Positions 26,654-36,896 are shown, counted from the first letter of the stretch. The stretch is 64,000 bases of DNA from Phycisphaerae bacterium (GCA_012744475.1 JAAYBV010000080.1:44849-108848), one strand, 5' to 3'. Notes: generated by a model not told the origin, from the letters alone. Program-made: numbers and translations.

Positions 26654-27571
26654 CTACGCCGGCCCGAGCGCTCCGAGGCGATGGCCGATCCCGAGCCCGT
26701 AGACAATCGCGATGCACAGCAATCCCCACAGCAGCATCCCAATCTGAAACGGACGGTCGTGCAGGATCAAACGCACCGGATCGGAGTACACCCCCTTCTG
26801 CGTCAAGGCGCTGAGCCGGAAGATACAGTACAACACCAGCGGGGTCGTGTAAACCAGGTTGTTCGTTCCGAACAGCTCCTTCGTGCGATAGTCCATCGTG
26901 TAAAGCAGGAAGCACGTCACCGCCAGCACGCTCGTCACATCCAGCATGTGCGCCAGCAGCTCGGGCGTGTACTCGCCCAGGGTCTTGCGAAAGGCCTCGC
27001 TGTTTTCCTGAAGCTGGGCGATCTCGCCGCGACGCTTGCTGAACGCCAGAAACAGACACAGCGCGAAGGTGCAGATCACCAGCCAGGGCGAGATCGACAC
27101 GTCGATGGCGACCGCGCCGGCCACCGCCCGCAGGACGAAGCCGACCGCGATGAGGATGCAGTCCAGGATCATCACGCGCTTCAGCGCAAGGGAGTAGAGC
27201 ATCATCTGCACCATGTAGGCCGCCAGGATCGCCGCCAGCGCCCCGGTGAGCAGCCCGCCTCCGATCAGGGCGATCGCGCCCGAGCCGCAGGCGAGGGTCA
27301 GGGCGGCCGGCACCTTGACGCGTCCGGCCGCCAGCGGCCGATTGCGCCGTTCCGGGTGGATGCTGTCCGCCTGCCGGTCCAGGACGTCGTTGACGATGTA
27401 GATGGCCGAGGCCGCCAGAGAGAAGCAGACGAACGCCCAGCCCGCCTGGCCCAGCGCCCGCAGCGCATCATCAAGAGGCGCCTGCAACTGCCGGGCAAAG
27501 ATCAACGCCGCGAACACAAAGACGTTCTTGATCCAGTGAACCGGCCGCATCAACAGAAAGTAGTCTTTCAT
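26654..27571 (-). CDS. UbiA-family prenyltransferase (DPPR synthase-like)
   Basis: A 305-residue multi-pass membrane protein of the UbiA superfamily. The first aspartate-rich motif is IVNDVLDRQADSIHPERR followed by NRPLAAGRV, and the N-terminal MRPVHWIKN resembles the decaprenyl-phosphate phosphoribosyltransferase branch. A second Asp motif is weaker (FSKRRGEI, then MLDVTSV). About eight hydrophobic spans are visible. Members join a polyprenyl chain or polyprenyl phosphate to an aromatic or phosphoribosyl acceptor. A HAD phosphatase gene lies divergently upstream, a pairing seen with DPPR-type enzymes, but substrate assignment is inference. Confidence 0.8.
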   Translation of the reverse strand: MKDYFLLMRPVHWIKNVFVFAALIFARQLQAPLDDALRALGQAGWAFVCFSLAASAIYIVNDVLDRQADSIHPERRNRPLAAGRVKVPAALTLACGSGAIALIGGGLLTGALAAILAAYMVQMMLYSLALKRVMILDCILIAVGFVLRAVAGAVAIDVSISPWLVICTFALCLFLAFSKRRGEIAQLQENSEAFRKTLGEYTPELLAHMLDVTSVLAVTCFLLYTMDYRTKELFGTNNLVYTTPLVLYCIFRLSALTQKGVYSDPVRLILHDRPFQIGMLLWGLLCIAIVYGLGIGHRLGALGPA

Positions 27572-27643
27572 ACCATTCTACGTCGTCTCACCGACAGCCA
27601 AAGAACCTGACAACCCACATCGGCTTCCCTCCGCCGCCCGATC

Positions 27644-27671
27644 AGTATACACGATCATGGGCATCGGTAAA
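27644..27671 (-). promoter_or_regulatory. Promoter of the UbiA gene
   Basis: On the minus strand TTTACC (27671-27666) and TATACT (27649-27644) are 16 bases apart, ~70 bases before the ATG at 27571. Confidence 0.65.
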
Positions 27672-27778
27672 GAGAACAAAAGCGATTGTCGCGCCGGCGC
27701 GTGGCAGACCAGCGGCGATGTGCGACTCTGGTGACCGTGACATCCGCCCACCGGCCGCGTTCCACACGACCGAAATCG

Positions 27779-27808
27779 TTGCCTCCGCCGATTCCAATGT
27801 GGTAGTAT
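27779..27808 (+). promoter_or_regulatory. Promoter of the HAD hydrolase gene
   Basis: TTGCCT (27779-27784) and TAGTAT (27803-27808) are 18 bases apart, leaving a ~135-base leader before the ATG at 27952. It is divergent from the UbiA promoter ~110 bases away. Confidence 0.55.
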
Positions 27809-27951
27809 GCCCGGGAATGTCGTCCGGGTCCGTGGAAACGACAGCGGCAGCGGAGTACGAATATGGCAACAGCAGGCGCCATGCGCCGAACCAACGAACG
27901 AGGGGCTGGCGTAGCCCGTTCTCAGGCAGTCACGTCGTCAGCGAGCCGGCT

Positions 27952-28635
27952 ATGATCACCACCGTCGTATTCGACCTCGATGACACCCTCTACGATGAGA
28001 TCGACTACTGCCGCAGCGGCTTCCGCGCGGTGGCGCGGTTCGTCGGCAAGGTCGCGCCGCCGGCCTGCTCCGACGATGTGTTCGCCTGTCTCTGGAGGCA
28101 CTTCACCGCCGGCAACCGGACCAGAACGTTCAACGCGGCGATGGAGGAGCTGGGCCTCCCCTGCGACGAAGGCCGGATCGCCCAGCTCGTGGAGGTCTAC
28201 CGGAACCACCAGCCCGACATCGAGCTGCCCTCCGACAGCCGCAGGACGCTCGACGCCCTCCAGGGCCGCCACACCCTCGCCCTGCTGACCGACGGCTTCC
28301 TGCCCGCCCAGAAGCTGAAGGTCGCCGCCCTCGGCATCGAGCCCCGCTTCCGCGCGATCGTGTACACCGAGGAGCTGGGCAGATCGTGCTGGAAGCCGTC
28401 GCAGGCGGGCTTCGAGAGGCTGATCGAAACGCTGGCGACCGCCCCGGATCGGATGGCCTACGTCGCCGACAACGAGCGCAAGGACTTTGTCGCCCCCAAC
28501 CGGCTGGGCATGCTGACCATCCAGGTGGTGCGTCCGCGTCGGCTCCATGCTGATCCGGGCTGCCAGGAGGGCTCCGCGGCGGCCGTTCAGACCGGCCGAA
28601 TCGAGGATTTGCCGAGCCTCTTGGTCCGATATTAA
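27952..28635 (+). CDS. HAD-superfamily hydrolase
   Basis: A 227-residue haloacid-dehalogenase-type phosphatase. Motif I is VVFDLDDTLYDE with both catalytic aspartates, motif II is LALLTDGF, the motif III Lys lies in CWKPSQAGFE and motif IV is MAYVADNERKDF, where Asn-Glu replaces the usual GD..D. An inserted helical cap follows motif I (~15-95). Such enzymes dephosphorylate small metabolites; the substrate is unknown. The start ATG at 27952 is set by the fold. It is divergent from the UbiA gene, so it may act on the phosphorylated product or substrate of that pathway. Confidence 0.85.
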   Translation: MITTVVFDLDDTLYDEIDYCRSGFRAVARFVGKVAPPACSDDVFACLWRHFTAGNRTRTFNAAMEELGLPCDEGRIAQLVEVYRNHQPDIELPSDSRRTLDALQGRHTLALLTDGFLPAQKLKVAALGIEPRFRAIVYTEELGRSCWKPSQAGFERLIETLATAPDRMAYVADNERKDFVAPNRLGMLTIQVVRPRRLHADPGCQEGSAAAVQTGRIEDLPSLLVRY

Positions 28636-28685
28636 CCGCCCCGTCGATCCGCCGGCATCGCCCGGTGCGGCACAGTTCTTTTTTC

Positions 28686-28714
28686 TTGACTACGGCGTCA
28701 CCATACGCGATAAT
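28686..28714 (+). promoter_or_regulatory. Promoter of the membrane coiled-coil gene
   Basis: TTGACT (28686-28691) and GATAAT (28709-28714) are 17 bases apart, ~45 bases before the AAGGAG and the ATG at 28767. Confidence 0.75.
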
Positions 28715-28766
28715 ATGGTGAAATTGGCAGTTATGGGCGATTTCCCTGTTTCCAAGGAGTCATTTT

Positions 28767-30263
28767 ATGCCGCCAGGCAAAAGACGTCAAAGCAACGCCA
28801 TGCTCTATACGCTGATCACCTTCGTCGGGCTGTTCATCGTCGCGACGACCGTGGCGGTTATCTACTACGTCAAGGCCGAAGAGCTGCGGACAACGACGGC
28901 GGACGCCGTGAACGAACTGGGCAAGATGGCCTCCGCGGACGAAGTGCGGCGGGTCGGAGACATCGTCGGGACCAAACTGCCCGGACAGAGCAACCTCGGA
29001 AGCATGGTCGAGTACTTCGGCCAGATCACCGCCCTGATCCTGGGCAAGCCGATCCAGGTCACCAGCGCCGAAGTGAACGTGGGCAACGCAACTAACGCCT
29101 TCCGCTCCCTCGTCGAGCAGGCGCGTCCCTATATCACCATCGCGCCACCCGACCCGAATGCTGCCTCGGCGGCCGATCCGAACGCCCCCGCTCGGAGCCT
29201 GGCCGACCCGAACCGCGTGTCGCTGCGGTCGATGGCGGGCGACCTGATCGCCAAAATCAAGCAGACCTCGGAACAACTGGAGGCCCGAACCGCGCAGTTT
29301 GCCAAGCTCCAGCAGGAGTTCACCGACGCGACGGAGCTCTGGCAGGAGACGGCCGACGAGCTGAACGCTCGGATCGGCGCGTACGAGCTCCAGGTCCAGC
29401 AGACCAAGGCCGACTACAACGACCTGCGCGCGTTGCTCGAACAAAGCTCCGAGCAGCGTGCGGCCAACCTGCTCAAGCAATTGGAGGACGAGCGGGCCAC
29501 CTCGCGCCAACTGAATCAGGACCTGCTCCGAACGCAGGCCGAGCTCGAGGTCGCCCAGCAGCGTCTGAACAGCGCCCTGACCGACATCTCCAAAACTCAG
29601 CCGTCGCCCGATCCGGAAGCGCCGGCCCACCAGCCGGACGGCAAGATCGTCCTGGTGGATGAAGCGGCCGGCATCGTCCACATCGACCTCGGCTCGGACA
29701 ACAAGATCTATCGCGGTCTGACATTCTCTGTGTACGACAAGGCCTCCGGCATCCCCAGGGACGGCAAGCCCAAGGCGGAGATCGAGGTCTTCGCCATCGC
29801 CAAGACGACCGCCACCGCCCGGATTCTCTCGTCCGAAAAGAGGAACCCGATCGCCGTCGACGACATCATCGCCAACCTGATCTGGGATGCGAGCAAGAAG
29901 AACCAGTTCGTGATCGCGGGGGATTTCGACCTCGCCGGCAGGGGCCAGCCAACGTACGACGCGAAGGACCGCATCGCCGGCCTGATCGAGAAATGGGGCG
30001 GCACGACCTCCGAGATGGTTTCGGCCGAAACCGATTTCATCATTCTCGGCAACGAGCCGAGAGTGCCGCCGGAACCGAGCTTCGAAGCGCTCACCAACGA
30101 TCCCACGCTCAGGGACAAGTACGAGGCCGCCCGGAAACAGCGGGCCTACTACGACCAGGTCCGCCAGCAGGCGCAGACGTTTTACATCCCGGTCTTCACG
30201 TTCAATCGCTTCCTCCACTTCATCGGCTACGAGAACTCCCTGGGCAAGCCCGGCGCGTTCTGA
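28767..30263 (+). CDS. Membrane-anchored coiled-coil protein with BRCT-like C-terminal domain
   Basis: A 498-residue protein with one N-terminal membrane helix (~11-35, LITFVGLFIVATTVAVIYYV), a Pro/Asn-rich stretch near 125-150, a long heptad-like coiled coil (~150-275) and a soluble C-terminal part. Residues ~378-430 read like a BRCT fold: FVIAGDFDLAGRG, IAGLIEKWGGTTSEMVS and DFIILGNEP, matching the 'GxxF.l.G' start, central GG and 'T..li.G' end of BRCT repeats. BRCT domains usually bind DNA ends or phosphopeptides, so membrane anchoring is odd. AAGGAG seven bases before the ATG and a strong promoter support expression. I do not know its function; the family may be lineage-specific. Confidence 0.7.
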   Translation: MPPGKRRQSNAMLYTLITFVGLFIVATTVAVIYYVKAEELRTTTADAVNELGKMASADEVRRVGDIVGTKLPGQSNLGSMVEYFGQITALILGKPIQVTSAEVNVGNATNAFRSLVEQARPYITIAPPDPNAASAADPNAPARSLADPNRVSLRSMAGDLIAKIKQTSEQLEARTAQFAKLQQEFTDATELWQETADELNARIGAYELQVQQTKADYNDLRALLEQSSEQRAANLLKQLEDERATSRQLNQDLLRTQAELEVAQQRLNSALTDISKTQPSPDPEAPAHQPDGKIVLVDEAAGIVHIDLGSDNKIYRGLTFSVYDKASGIPRDGKPKAEIEVFAIAKTTATARILSSEKRNPIAVDDIIANLIWDASKKNQFVIAGDFDLAGRGQPTYDAKDRIAGLIEKWGGTTSEMVSAETDFIILGNEPRVPPEPSFEALTNDPTLRDKYEAARKQRAYYDQVRQQAQTFYIPVFTFNRFLHFIGYENSLGKPGAF

Positions 30264-30297
30264 TCGCGGACGATCGAGCCGATGGACACGATGGGAT

Positions 30298-30315
30298 GGT
30301 CGGAATCATCCGACC
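30298..30315. terminator. Hairpin between convergent genes
   Basis: GGTCGG/CCGACC with a six-base loop lies between the stops of the coiled-coil gene (+) and nnrE (-). No U-run follows on either strand, so its role as a terminator is doubtful. Confidence 0.3.
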
Positions 30316-30339
30316 GTCAATTGGTGGGCAGTCTGTGCA

Positions 30340-31005
<666 letters not shown>

Positions 31006-31048
31006 TACACGATGCTCGGGGGCTGTACCATCGTCATACATGGCCGAC

Positions 31049-31078
31049 CTTATACCAGCGTCCCATCGGCGTCGTCAA
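31049..31078 (-). promoter_or_regulatory. Promoter of nnrE
   Basis: On the minus strand TTGACG (31078-31073) and TATAAG (31054-31049) are 18 bases apart. The -10 box abuts the first possible ATG at 31041, which argues for the later start at 31005. Confidence 0.7.
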
Positions 31079-31233
31079 GCCAGCCGCCTTGCGGAAGAGC
31101 CCCGGCTGTGAACGGGAAGAGATCACGGCCGATCCGCGTGGCAGCCTCAAGCCGAAACAACGCGCAGCCTTGGGGATGGTGGACTCAGCTACCCTGTGCG
31201 TTCTTCATCATCGCCGAACTCGCTCGGTGCAAA

Positions 31234-31262
31234 TTGACAGGGCCGACCAGGACCCGTACAAT
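31234..31262 (+). promoter_or_regulatory. Promoter of surE
   Basis: A perfect TTGACA (31234-31239) and TACAAT (31257-31262) are 17 bases apart, with a leader of ~100 bases before the surE ATG at 31372. Confidence 0.8.
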
Positions 31263-31371
31263 AGCCCCCGTTCCGGGCGGGTCTGGACGCAGAGCCGATT
31301 CACACAGACCACGCCGATGTTCGGCTTCGTCGCGGAACAGGTGTTGCCGGTGTTCTTCGGTCTTGCCCCTG

Positions 31372-32127
31372 ATGCGTATATTGTTGACCAACGACGACGG
31401 GATTTTCGCCCCCGGTCTGGCGGCGATCTACAAGCAGCTCATCCACCTCGGCGAGGTGCTGGTGGTGGCCCCCGCCGATAGCCAGTCCGGCGCCAGCCAC
31501 GCGGTGACATTCTTCGAGCCGCTGGCCTGCGCGAAGGCGGACATCGCGGGCCTGTTCTCCGGACACGCGGTCTATGGTTCGCCGGCCGACTGCGTGAAAC
31601 TGGCCGTTCGGCAACTGCACCCCGAGCCGATCGACCTCGTCGTGGCCGGCATCAACAACGGCGCCAACGTCGGCATCAACGTCTACTACTCCGGCACGGT
31701 CGCGGCGGCGATGGAGGGCGCCTTTCTGGGCATTCCCTCGCTGGCGCTGAGTCTGGCGGCCGAGAGGGAGATGGACTTCGACAGCGCCGCCGACTACGGC
31801 ATCGAGGTGCTCGAGAAGCTCGGGCCGCTGGAGCCGCACGACGTCATCAACGTGAACATCCCCTTACTCTCTCGGGGCGAACCGAAGGGGGTCCGCGTCG
31901 TGCCCCAGGCCACCAGCGGCTTCCATGAGTACTACATCCCGCAGGGTGATGCGGAAGCCAAGACGCTGTTCCAACTGGCCGGCGGAGGCCACCGCCAGGA
32001 GCCTCTGCCCGTCGACACCACGGCCTTGGCGGAGGGGTTCATCACAGTGACCCCCCTGCGGCCCGACATGACCGACCACGAGAAAGCCGACCGGATGAAG
32101 AGGCGACTCAGCCGTGATGGTCTGTAG
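31372..32127 (+). CDS. surE: 5'/3'-nucleotidase SurE
   Basis: SurE is a divalent-metal-dependent nucleoside monophosphatase linked to stationary-phase survival. The 251-residue protein has the N-terminal metal motif ILLTNDDGIFAPG, the loop VVAPADSQSGASHAVT, VYGSPADCVKLA and the second metal region VVAGINNGANVGINVYYSGT. Length matches the family. The ATG at 31372 is set by the family N-terminus although no good ribosome-binding site precedes it. It is followed after 18 bases by an ACT-domain gene and then a DUF711 gene, a likely three-gene transcript from the strong promoter at 31234. Confidence 0.94.
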   Translation: MRILLTNDDGIFAPGLAAIYKQLIHLGEVLVVAPADSQSGASHAVTFFEPLACAKADIAGLFSGHAVYGSPADCVKLAVRQLHPEPIDLVVAGINNGANVGINVYYSGTVAAAMEGAFLGIPSLALSLAAEREMDFDSAADYGIEVLEKLGPLEPHDVINVNIPLLSRGEPKGVRVVPQATSGFHEYYIPQGDAEAKTLFQLAGGGHRQEPLPVDTTALAEGFITVTPLRPDMTDHEKADRMKRRLSRDGL

Positions 32128-32145
32128 TCCATCGAGAGGGACCCT

Positions 32146-32436
32146 ATGACCCAAGAGAGACCTTCGCAAATCTGCATCGTGACCGTCACGGGCGTGGACA
32201 AGGTCGGCATCGTCGCCAAGCTGGCCACCGTCATGGCCCGAGCCAATATCAACATCGTCGACATCAACCAAAAAATTCTCGAAGACACCTTCGTGATGAC
32301 GATGGCGGTCGACATCGCCGGGGCGAAGATCGGCATGGACAAGATCAAGGCGAGCCTTGATGCCGTCGGAAGCCAGATGGCCCTGAAGATCACGATCCAG
32401 GACGAGAACATCTTCAAGGCCATGCACAGGGTGTGA
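32146..32436 (+). CDS. ACT-domain protein (UPF0237)
   Basis: A 96-residue single ACT domain: CIVTVTGVDKVGIVAKLATVM, then INIVDINQKILEDTFVMTM and a C-terminal DENIFKAMHRV, which is typical of UPF0237. ACT domains bind amino acids or similar small ligands and regulate neighbours. A GAGAGGGA precedes the ATG. The stop overlaps a GTG of the next gene, DUF711 (UPF0210); the two families are well known to occur side by side, so the ACT protein probably senses a ligand for that partner. Confidence 0.88.
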   Translation: MTQERPSQICIVTVTGVDKVGIVAKLATVMARANINIVDINQKILEDTFVMTMAVDIAGAKIGMDKIKASLDAVGSQMALKITIQDENIFKAMHRV

Positions 32437-32438
32437 TC

Positions 32439-33800
32439 ATGCGAATCTCCGTCGAGGAAGTCTACGAAACCGTCCGCATGACCCTGGATCACCACTTCGA
32501 TATCCGCACGGTCACGCTGGGCATCAATCTCAAAGACTGCATCGATCGGGACCTGGCGGCGATGGTGCAGCGGGTGCGCGACCGCATCGTCCAGAAAGGG
32601 CAGCTTCTGAACCGCTGCGCCGACCGGATCGTTCACAAGTACGGCATTCCCATCACGAACCGACGGATCGCCATCACGCCGGCCTCGCTGCTGCTGGAGC
32701 CTCTGCCGCACACGAAAGCGACGGTGGTGCGATTCGCCAAGGCCCTGGACGCGGCCACCCGGAAGGCCGACATCGACTTCCTCGGCGGGTTCGGCGCGAT
32801 GGTGCAGAAGGGAACCACCGCCGCCGAAGAGAACCTGATCGAAGCCATCCCCGAGGCGCTGTCAAAGACACAACGGATCTGTGGGTTCTTGAACCTCGCG
32901 TCGACCCACGCCGGGATGAATATGAACGCCATCGCCCGGATGGGACACATCCTGCGGGATCTGGCCTTTCGGTCCGACAACGGCATCGGCTGCGCCAAGA
33001 TCGCGGTCTTCGCCAACGTTCCCGAGGACAATCCGTTCATGGCCGGAGCGCACCACGGCATCGGCGAGCCCGACTATTCCCTGAACATCGGCATCTCCGG
33101 CCCGGGCGTGGTCCGCAACGTCGTCGCCAAGAACCCCGACTGCGACCTGACCCAGCTTTCGGAGGTGATCAAGCGAACCGTCTTCAAGATCACCCGGGCC
33201 GGCGAGCTGATCGGCCGGGAGATGGCCGGCCTGATGGGCGTGCCGTTCGGCATCGTCGACATCTCGCTGGCGCCGACCACCTCGACCGGCGACTCCGTGG
33301 CCGAGATCATCGAAGCGATGGGCGTCGGCCAGATCGGCTCGCCCGGCTCCACGGCGGCGCTGGCCCTGCTGATCGACGCGGTCAAGAAAGGCGGCGCCAT
33401 GGCCTCTGGAAACGTCGGCGGGCTGTCCGGCACGTTCATTCCGGTCAGCGAGGACGAGGGCATGATCCGCGCGGTGCGAGCCGGAACGCTGAGCCTCGAG
33501 AAGCTCGAAGCCCTCACGAGCGTCTGCTCCGTCGGCCTGGACATGTTCGCCGTGCCGGGCGACACGGAGCCGGAGGTGATCTCCGCCATCATCGCCGACG
33601 AGCTGGCCATCGGGGTGGCCAACCACAAGACCACCAGCGTTCGGATCATCCCCGCCCCCGGCCGCAAGGCGGGCGACATCCTCCATTTCGGCGGCCTGCT
33701 CGGCTCGGCGCCCGTCATGAAGGTGCCCGGAACCTCCGCCGCCCGGTTCATCCTGAGGCGAGGACGCATGCCCGCCCCGATTTCCTCGCTGCGAAACTGA
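32439..33800 (+). CDS. DUF711 / UPF0210 family protein
   Basis: A 453-residue member of the PFL-like DUF711 family, whose function is not established. Recognisable parts are FDIRTVTLGINLKDCID near the N-terminus, RIAITPASLL, MNMNAIARMGHILRD, GISGPGVVRNVV and a glycine-rich stretch GGAMASGNVGGLSGTFIPVS. Structural relatives belong to the glycyl-radical-enzyme-like barrel group, but no glycyl radical loop is visible. ATG at 32439 is preferred; a GTG at 32433 overlaps the ACT stop. Pairing with the ACT gene is the conserved context for the family. Confidence 0.9.
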   Translation: MRISVEEVYETVRMTLDHHFDIRTVTLGINLKDCIDRDLAAMVQRVRDRIVQKGQLLNRCADRIVHKYGIPITNRRIAITPASLLLEPLPHTKATVVRFAKALDAATRKADIDFLGGFGAMVQKGTTAAEENLIEAIPEALSKTQRICGFLNLASTHAGMNMNAIARMGHILRDLAFRSDNGIGCAKIAVFANVPEDNPFMAGAHHGIGEPDYSLNIGISGPGVVRNVVAKNPDCDLTQLSEVIKRTVFKITRAGELIGREMAGLMGVPFGIVDISLAPTTSTGDSVAEIIEAMGVGQIGSPGSTAALALLIDAVKKGGAMASGNVGGLSGTFIPVSEDEGMIRAVRAGTLSLEKLEALTSVCSVGLDMFAVPGDTEPEVISAIIADELAIGVANHKTTSVRIIPAPGRKAGDILHFGGLLGSAPVMKVPGTSAARFILRRGRMPAPISSLRN

Positions 33801-33868
33801 GCATCCGTCTCCCGAATCGGCCCCCGATGCCCTCGACAGGCCCGAGAGGCTGTTTTTTTTGGTTTTTT

Positions 33869-33898
33869 TTGACAGCTTCCCTTTTTCGGTGGTATACT
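33869..33898 (+). promoter_or_regulatory. Promoter of pseudopilin gene 1
   Basis: A perfect TTGACA (33869-33874) and TATACT (33893-33898) are 18 bases apart, directly after two T-runs (33853-33860 and 33863-33870). The leader is ~60 bases before the ATG at 33965. Confidence 0.8.
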
Positions 33899-33964
33899 GC
33901 TAAGTGTGTGTGGGTGTCTATGATGTGGTTCCACGCCGCTCCAGTTGCGCCAGAGAGGCTACGG

Positions 33965-34732
33965 ATGAAAAGGAGAGGGCTTACACTCATAGAGTTGCTG
34001 GTGGTCGTCGCCATCGTCTGCCTCCTGATGGGTCTTTCTCTGCCCGCCCTCGTCCGCGTTCGCAATCAGGCCCAGGGCGCCGTCTGCGTCCAGAACCTCA
34101 AGACCCTGTCACTCGCCTGGCTGCTCTACAAAGACGACAACGACGATCGGCTGGTCGGGGGCCAGGTGGGAAAGACCTCTTACGACTGGGTCCAGGGCCC
34201 GGCCGGAGCCGGCACGTTCGTCGAGTGCAAGAAGGAAGGGATTCGCCAAGGCGCCCTGTTCCGCTATGCGGGGAGTGACGTGGACGTATACCGCTGCCCC
34301 GCCGACCAACGCAAGCTCGTGCCGGGACAGATCGCCTTTCGCAGCTATTCCATCGCCGGCGGCGCCAACGGCGAACTCTGGCAGAACACGTTCGACCCGG
34401 TCGAGAAGTACTCCCAGATCCATCAGCCGGCGACGAAGTACATCTTCGTCGAAGAGTCCGATCCGCGCGGATGGAACAAAGGCTCCTGGGTGATCGACCC
34501 GCTCAACAAGACGTGGGTCGATCCCCTGGCGATCTGGCACAGCCGGGCGCGGAGCTCTCTGGCCTTCGCCGACGGTCACGCTGAGATCCATCCGTGGGTC
34601 GACAACAGCACGATCGAGATGTCACGCGAGCAGCAGTTCCTCCATCCGGTTCCGAAGGATGAGGGCACCGACCTGCACTACATGCTCAGCGGTTTCCCAC
34701 AGCGAATGACGGACGGGCCAGTGACGCCGTGA
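33965..34732 (+). CDS. Type II secretion-like pseudopilin with H-X9-DG-like end (copy 1)
   Basis: A 255-residue protein with a class III prepilin signal: basic MKRRG followed by LTLIELLVVVAIVCLLMGLSLPALVRVR, processed after Gly with Phe replaced by Leu and the conserved Glu at +5. The periplasmic part has two cysteines, ATKYIFVEESD and the C-terminal FADGHAEIHPW block typical of planctomycete pilin-like proteins. It is a close paralogue of the gene at 48638-49396. These proteins are abundant in Planctomycetes and their roles (secretion, adhesion, polysaccharide capture) are mostly unproven. No other secretion genes are nearby. Confidence 0.88.
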   Translation: MKRRGLTLIELLVVVAIVCLLMGLSLPALVRVRNQAQGAVCVQNLKTLSLAWLLYKDDNDDRLVGGQVGKTSYDWVQGPAGAGTFVECKKEGIRQGALFRYAGSDVDVYRCPADQRKLVPGQIAFRSYSIAGGANGELWQNTFDPVEKYSQIHQPATKYIFVEESDPRGWNKGSWVIDPLNKTWVDPLAIWHSRARSSLAFADGHAEIHPWVDNSTIEMSREQQFLHPVPKDEGTDLHYMLSGFPQRMTDGPVTP

Positions 34733-34752
34733 CCGATCGCAAAAGGCGCTCG

Positions 34753-35511
34753 CTATCCAGCCTTCGGCCCGCCGGTCAACTGAGACGCCACGGACGCCGT
34801 AGCCACCTTGATCGCCTCCTCGTCTCCCAGGTAGTAGTGCCTCAGCGCCTTGAGGTTGTCGTCCAGCTCATAGACCAGGGGAATGCCGGTGGGGATGTTC
34901 AGTTCGGTGATGGTCTCGTCTGACACGCCGTCGAAGTACTTGACCAGGGCCCGCATGCTGTTGCCGTGCGCCGAGATCAGGACGCGCCGGCCGGCCTTCA
35001 GCGGCGGGACGATCGCCTCGTGCCAGTATGGCAGCACCCTATCCAGCGTCGTCTTGAGCGACTCCGTCGCAGGCAGAAGGTCTCTCGGCACGTCGGCGTA
35101 TCGTCGGTCGTGACACGGATGCCGGCGGTCGCTCTCAGCCAGCGGACCCGGCGGCGTGTCGTACCCGCGACGCCAAACCTGAACCTGATCCAGGCCATAC
35201 TTGTCCGCCGTCTCCTTCTTGTTCAGGCCCTGGAGCACTCCGTAGTGCCGTTCGTTCAGACGCCAGGACCGATGGACCGGAATCCACATCAGGTCCATCT
35301 CGTCCAGCAGAATCCACAGCGTCCGGATGGCCCGCTTCAGAACCGAGGTGAAGGCCACGTCGAAGGTGTACCCCTCCCGGATCAGGACGTTCGCCGCCTC
35401 GTGGGCCTCGCGGACGCCCTGCTCGGAGAGATCCACGTCGGTCCATCCGGTGAACCGATTCTCCAGGTTCCAGGTGCTTTGGCCGTGACGAACCAGAACG
35501 AGTTTCAGCAT
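34753..35511 (-). CDS. gpmA: 2,3-bisphosphoglycerate-dependent phosphoglycerate mutase
   Basis: GpmA interconverts 3- and 2-phosphoglycerate in glycolysis. The 252-residue histidine phosphatase-family protein has [20 protein letters not shown] with the phosphorylated His, [17 protein letters not shown], and [15 protein letters not shown] with the second His, plus the family's [17 protein letters not shown] lies seven bases before the ATG at 35511. It is the last gene of the minus-strand run 37123-34753, after the small cysteine protein and the BNR_4 protein. Confidence 0.96.
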   Translation of the reverse strand: MLKLVLVRHGQSTWNLENRFTGWTDVDLSEQGVREAHEAANVLIREGYTFDVAFTSVLKRAIRTLWILLDEMDLMWIPVHRSWRLNERHYGVLQGLNKKETADKYGLDQVQVWRRGYDTPPGPLAESDRRHPCHDRRYADVPRDLLPATESLKTTLDRVLPYWHEAIVPPLKAGRRVLISAHGNSMRALVKYFDGVSDETITELNIPTGIPLVYELDDNLKALRHYYLGDEEAIKVATASVASQLTGGPKAG

Positions 35512-35549
35512 TTCATCGCTCCTTCCTTCAAGGACCGGTCGGCGCCGCC

Positions 35550-36896
35550 CTACGGATCTCGGAGCTTGTAGAGCCTCAGCATGCTCGGCGGAGGCGCCAC
35601 GTCCCTCGGCCGGTCGCGATGGGCGCCGAGGCTCTCCCAGCGAAGCACGTATCGCGTGCCGGGTTCGCCGCTGGTTCCGGCGTCGGGTCGCCAGTTGACC
35701 TGCATGCCGGGGAAGTCGGATTCCGGCCGGGCCAGCGACACGGGCCATTCGCGGGGCTCCTGCACGTGCCCGACGGGCCTCAGGTCCGCCTCGCGCAGCT
35801 TCCAGGTGCCCGATCCGCGCTTGTCGTGACTGTACCGCTGCGTCAGAATCCCATCGACGCCCACCTTCACCGGCGAAACGCGGATCTCAAAGTGGATCGT
35901 ACCGCCCCCCTCGAAGGACCAGCGGTGGTTCCAGTCGCTGGTCCGGTAGATTCGCCAGCGGCCGTCCTCGTACCTTGCGTTGTAGACCTGGGTGAGCCCC
36001 TTCTCGTCGAACTTGTGGTAAGTCACGATCGGCCGGCCCTGCGAATCGAAGCCGATGCGGGTGTTGCCGTTGATCGCGCCGCCGCCGGGCGGAACGGGAT
36101 CGACGATCAAACCCGGCGTCTCGACGGTCATGGGCAACTCGACCGCTTCGCCGGCCGCGGTCTCCCAATGCACGAGGTCGCTGCTCCGCGCGTACGAGAC
36201 ATCGTGGTTCGTGTTGCAGTCCGGCGTGTCACGCCAGACCCAGCACAGGTGGAAACGGCCGTCCGGCCCCCGGTCCGGACCGACCGGGTAGGCGTTCATC
36301 GCCCCCCTGCCGTCCAGCAAAGGTTCACCCAACAGCCGACGCCACGTCTGCGCCCGCGCGTCGTACGTGTTGTAGATCTGGTTCCCGCTGCCGCTGGACC
36401 CGTCGCGGTACGTGAAGATCAGCTCGCCCTGCGGTCCGGCGAAGAACCTCGGGTACGTGCAGCGCCGTTCGAGGTCGCCGACCATGGCGGGCACCGCACG
36501 GAGCGTCTGGATGTCACCCGGTTGCTCCGTCCGGAAGTAGACCAGCGGATGCACGTGCATGTTGCCGCTGACGTGCAAGTGCCCGGTCTCATCGACCGCC
36601 ATCGTGACATAGTTGTGGCTGTCCCATCCGACGGTGGACCCGAGCGTCTTGAACTCCCAGACGCGAGAGCCCGGCACCCGCCTGGCGACAGTCATCCGGC
36701 GGTCCGGGTCGTAGCAGGCGACGTACTGCCCCTGTGGGCACGTCAGCAGACAGAACCCCACCGCGTGTCCCGACCACACCGGCCCCACGTCGAGGCACTC
36801 CAAGATCAGTGGCTCGGCGTCTTTGGCCGGCGCCGCTTGGGCAAGAGTCGCCGCCAGCCCGATCACGAGACCGCGCAGAAGCCTTTTCGAGTCCAT
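35550..36896 (-). CDS. Secreted BNR_4 repeat protein
   Basis: A 448-residue exported protein (signal ~1-22, ending AQA) made of BNR_4-type beta-propeller blades. Recognisable parts are [60 protein letters not shown] and [19 protein letters not shown]. The pattern 'D..GhlH..G' recurs. Relatives include predicted polysaccharide lyases such as ulvan-lyase-like propellers and uncharacterised sugar-active proteins, so a carbohydrate role is likely but the activity is unproven. It lies between gpmA and the small cysteine protein on the same strand. Confidence 0.8.
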   Translation of the reverse strand: MDSKRLLRGLVIGLAATLAQAAPAKDAEPLILECLDVGPVWSGHAVGFCLLTCPQGQYVACYDPDRRMTVARRVPGSRVWEFKTLGSTVGWDSHNYVTMAVDETGHLHVSGNMHVHPLVYFRTEQPGDIQTLRAVPAMVGDLERRCTYPRFFAGPQGELIFTYRDGSSGSGNQIYNTYDARAQTWRRLLGEPLLDGRGAMNAYPVGPDRGPDGRFHLCWVWRDTPDCNTNHDVSYARSSDLVHWETAAGEAVELPMTVETPGLIVDPVPPGGGAINGNTRIGFDSQGRPIVTYHKFDEKGLTQVYNARYEDGRWRIYRTSDWNHRWSFEGGGTIHFEIRVSPVKVGVDGILTQRYSHDKRGSGTWKLREADLRPVGHVQEPREWPVSLARPESDFPGMQVNWRPDAGTSGEPGTRYVLRWESLGAHRDRPRDVAPPPSMLRLYKLRDP

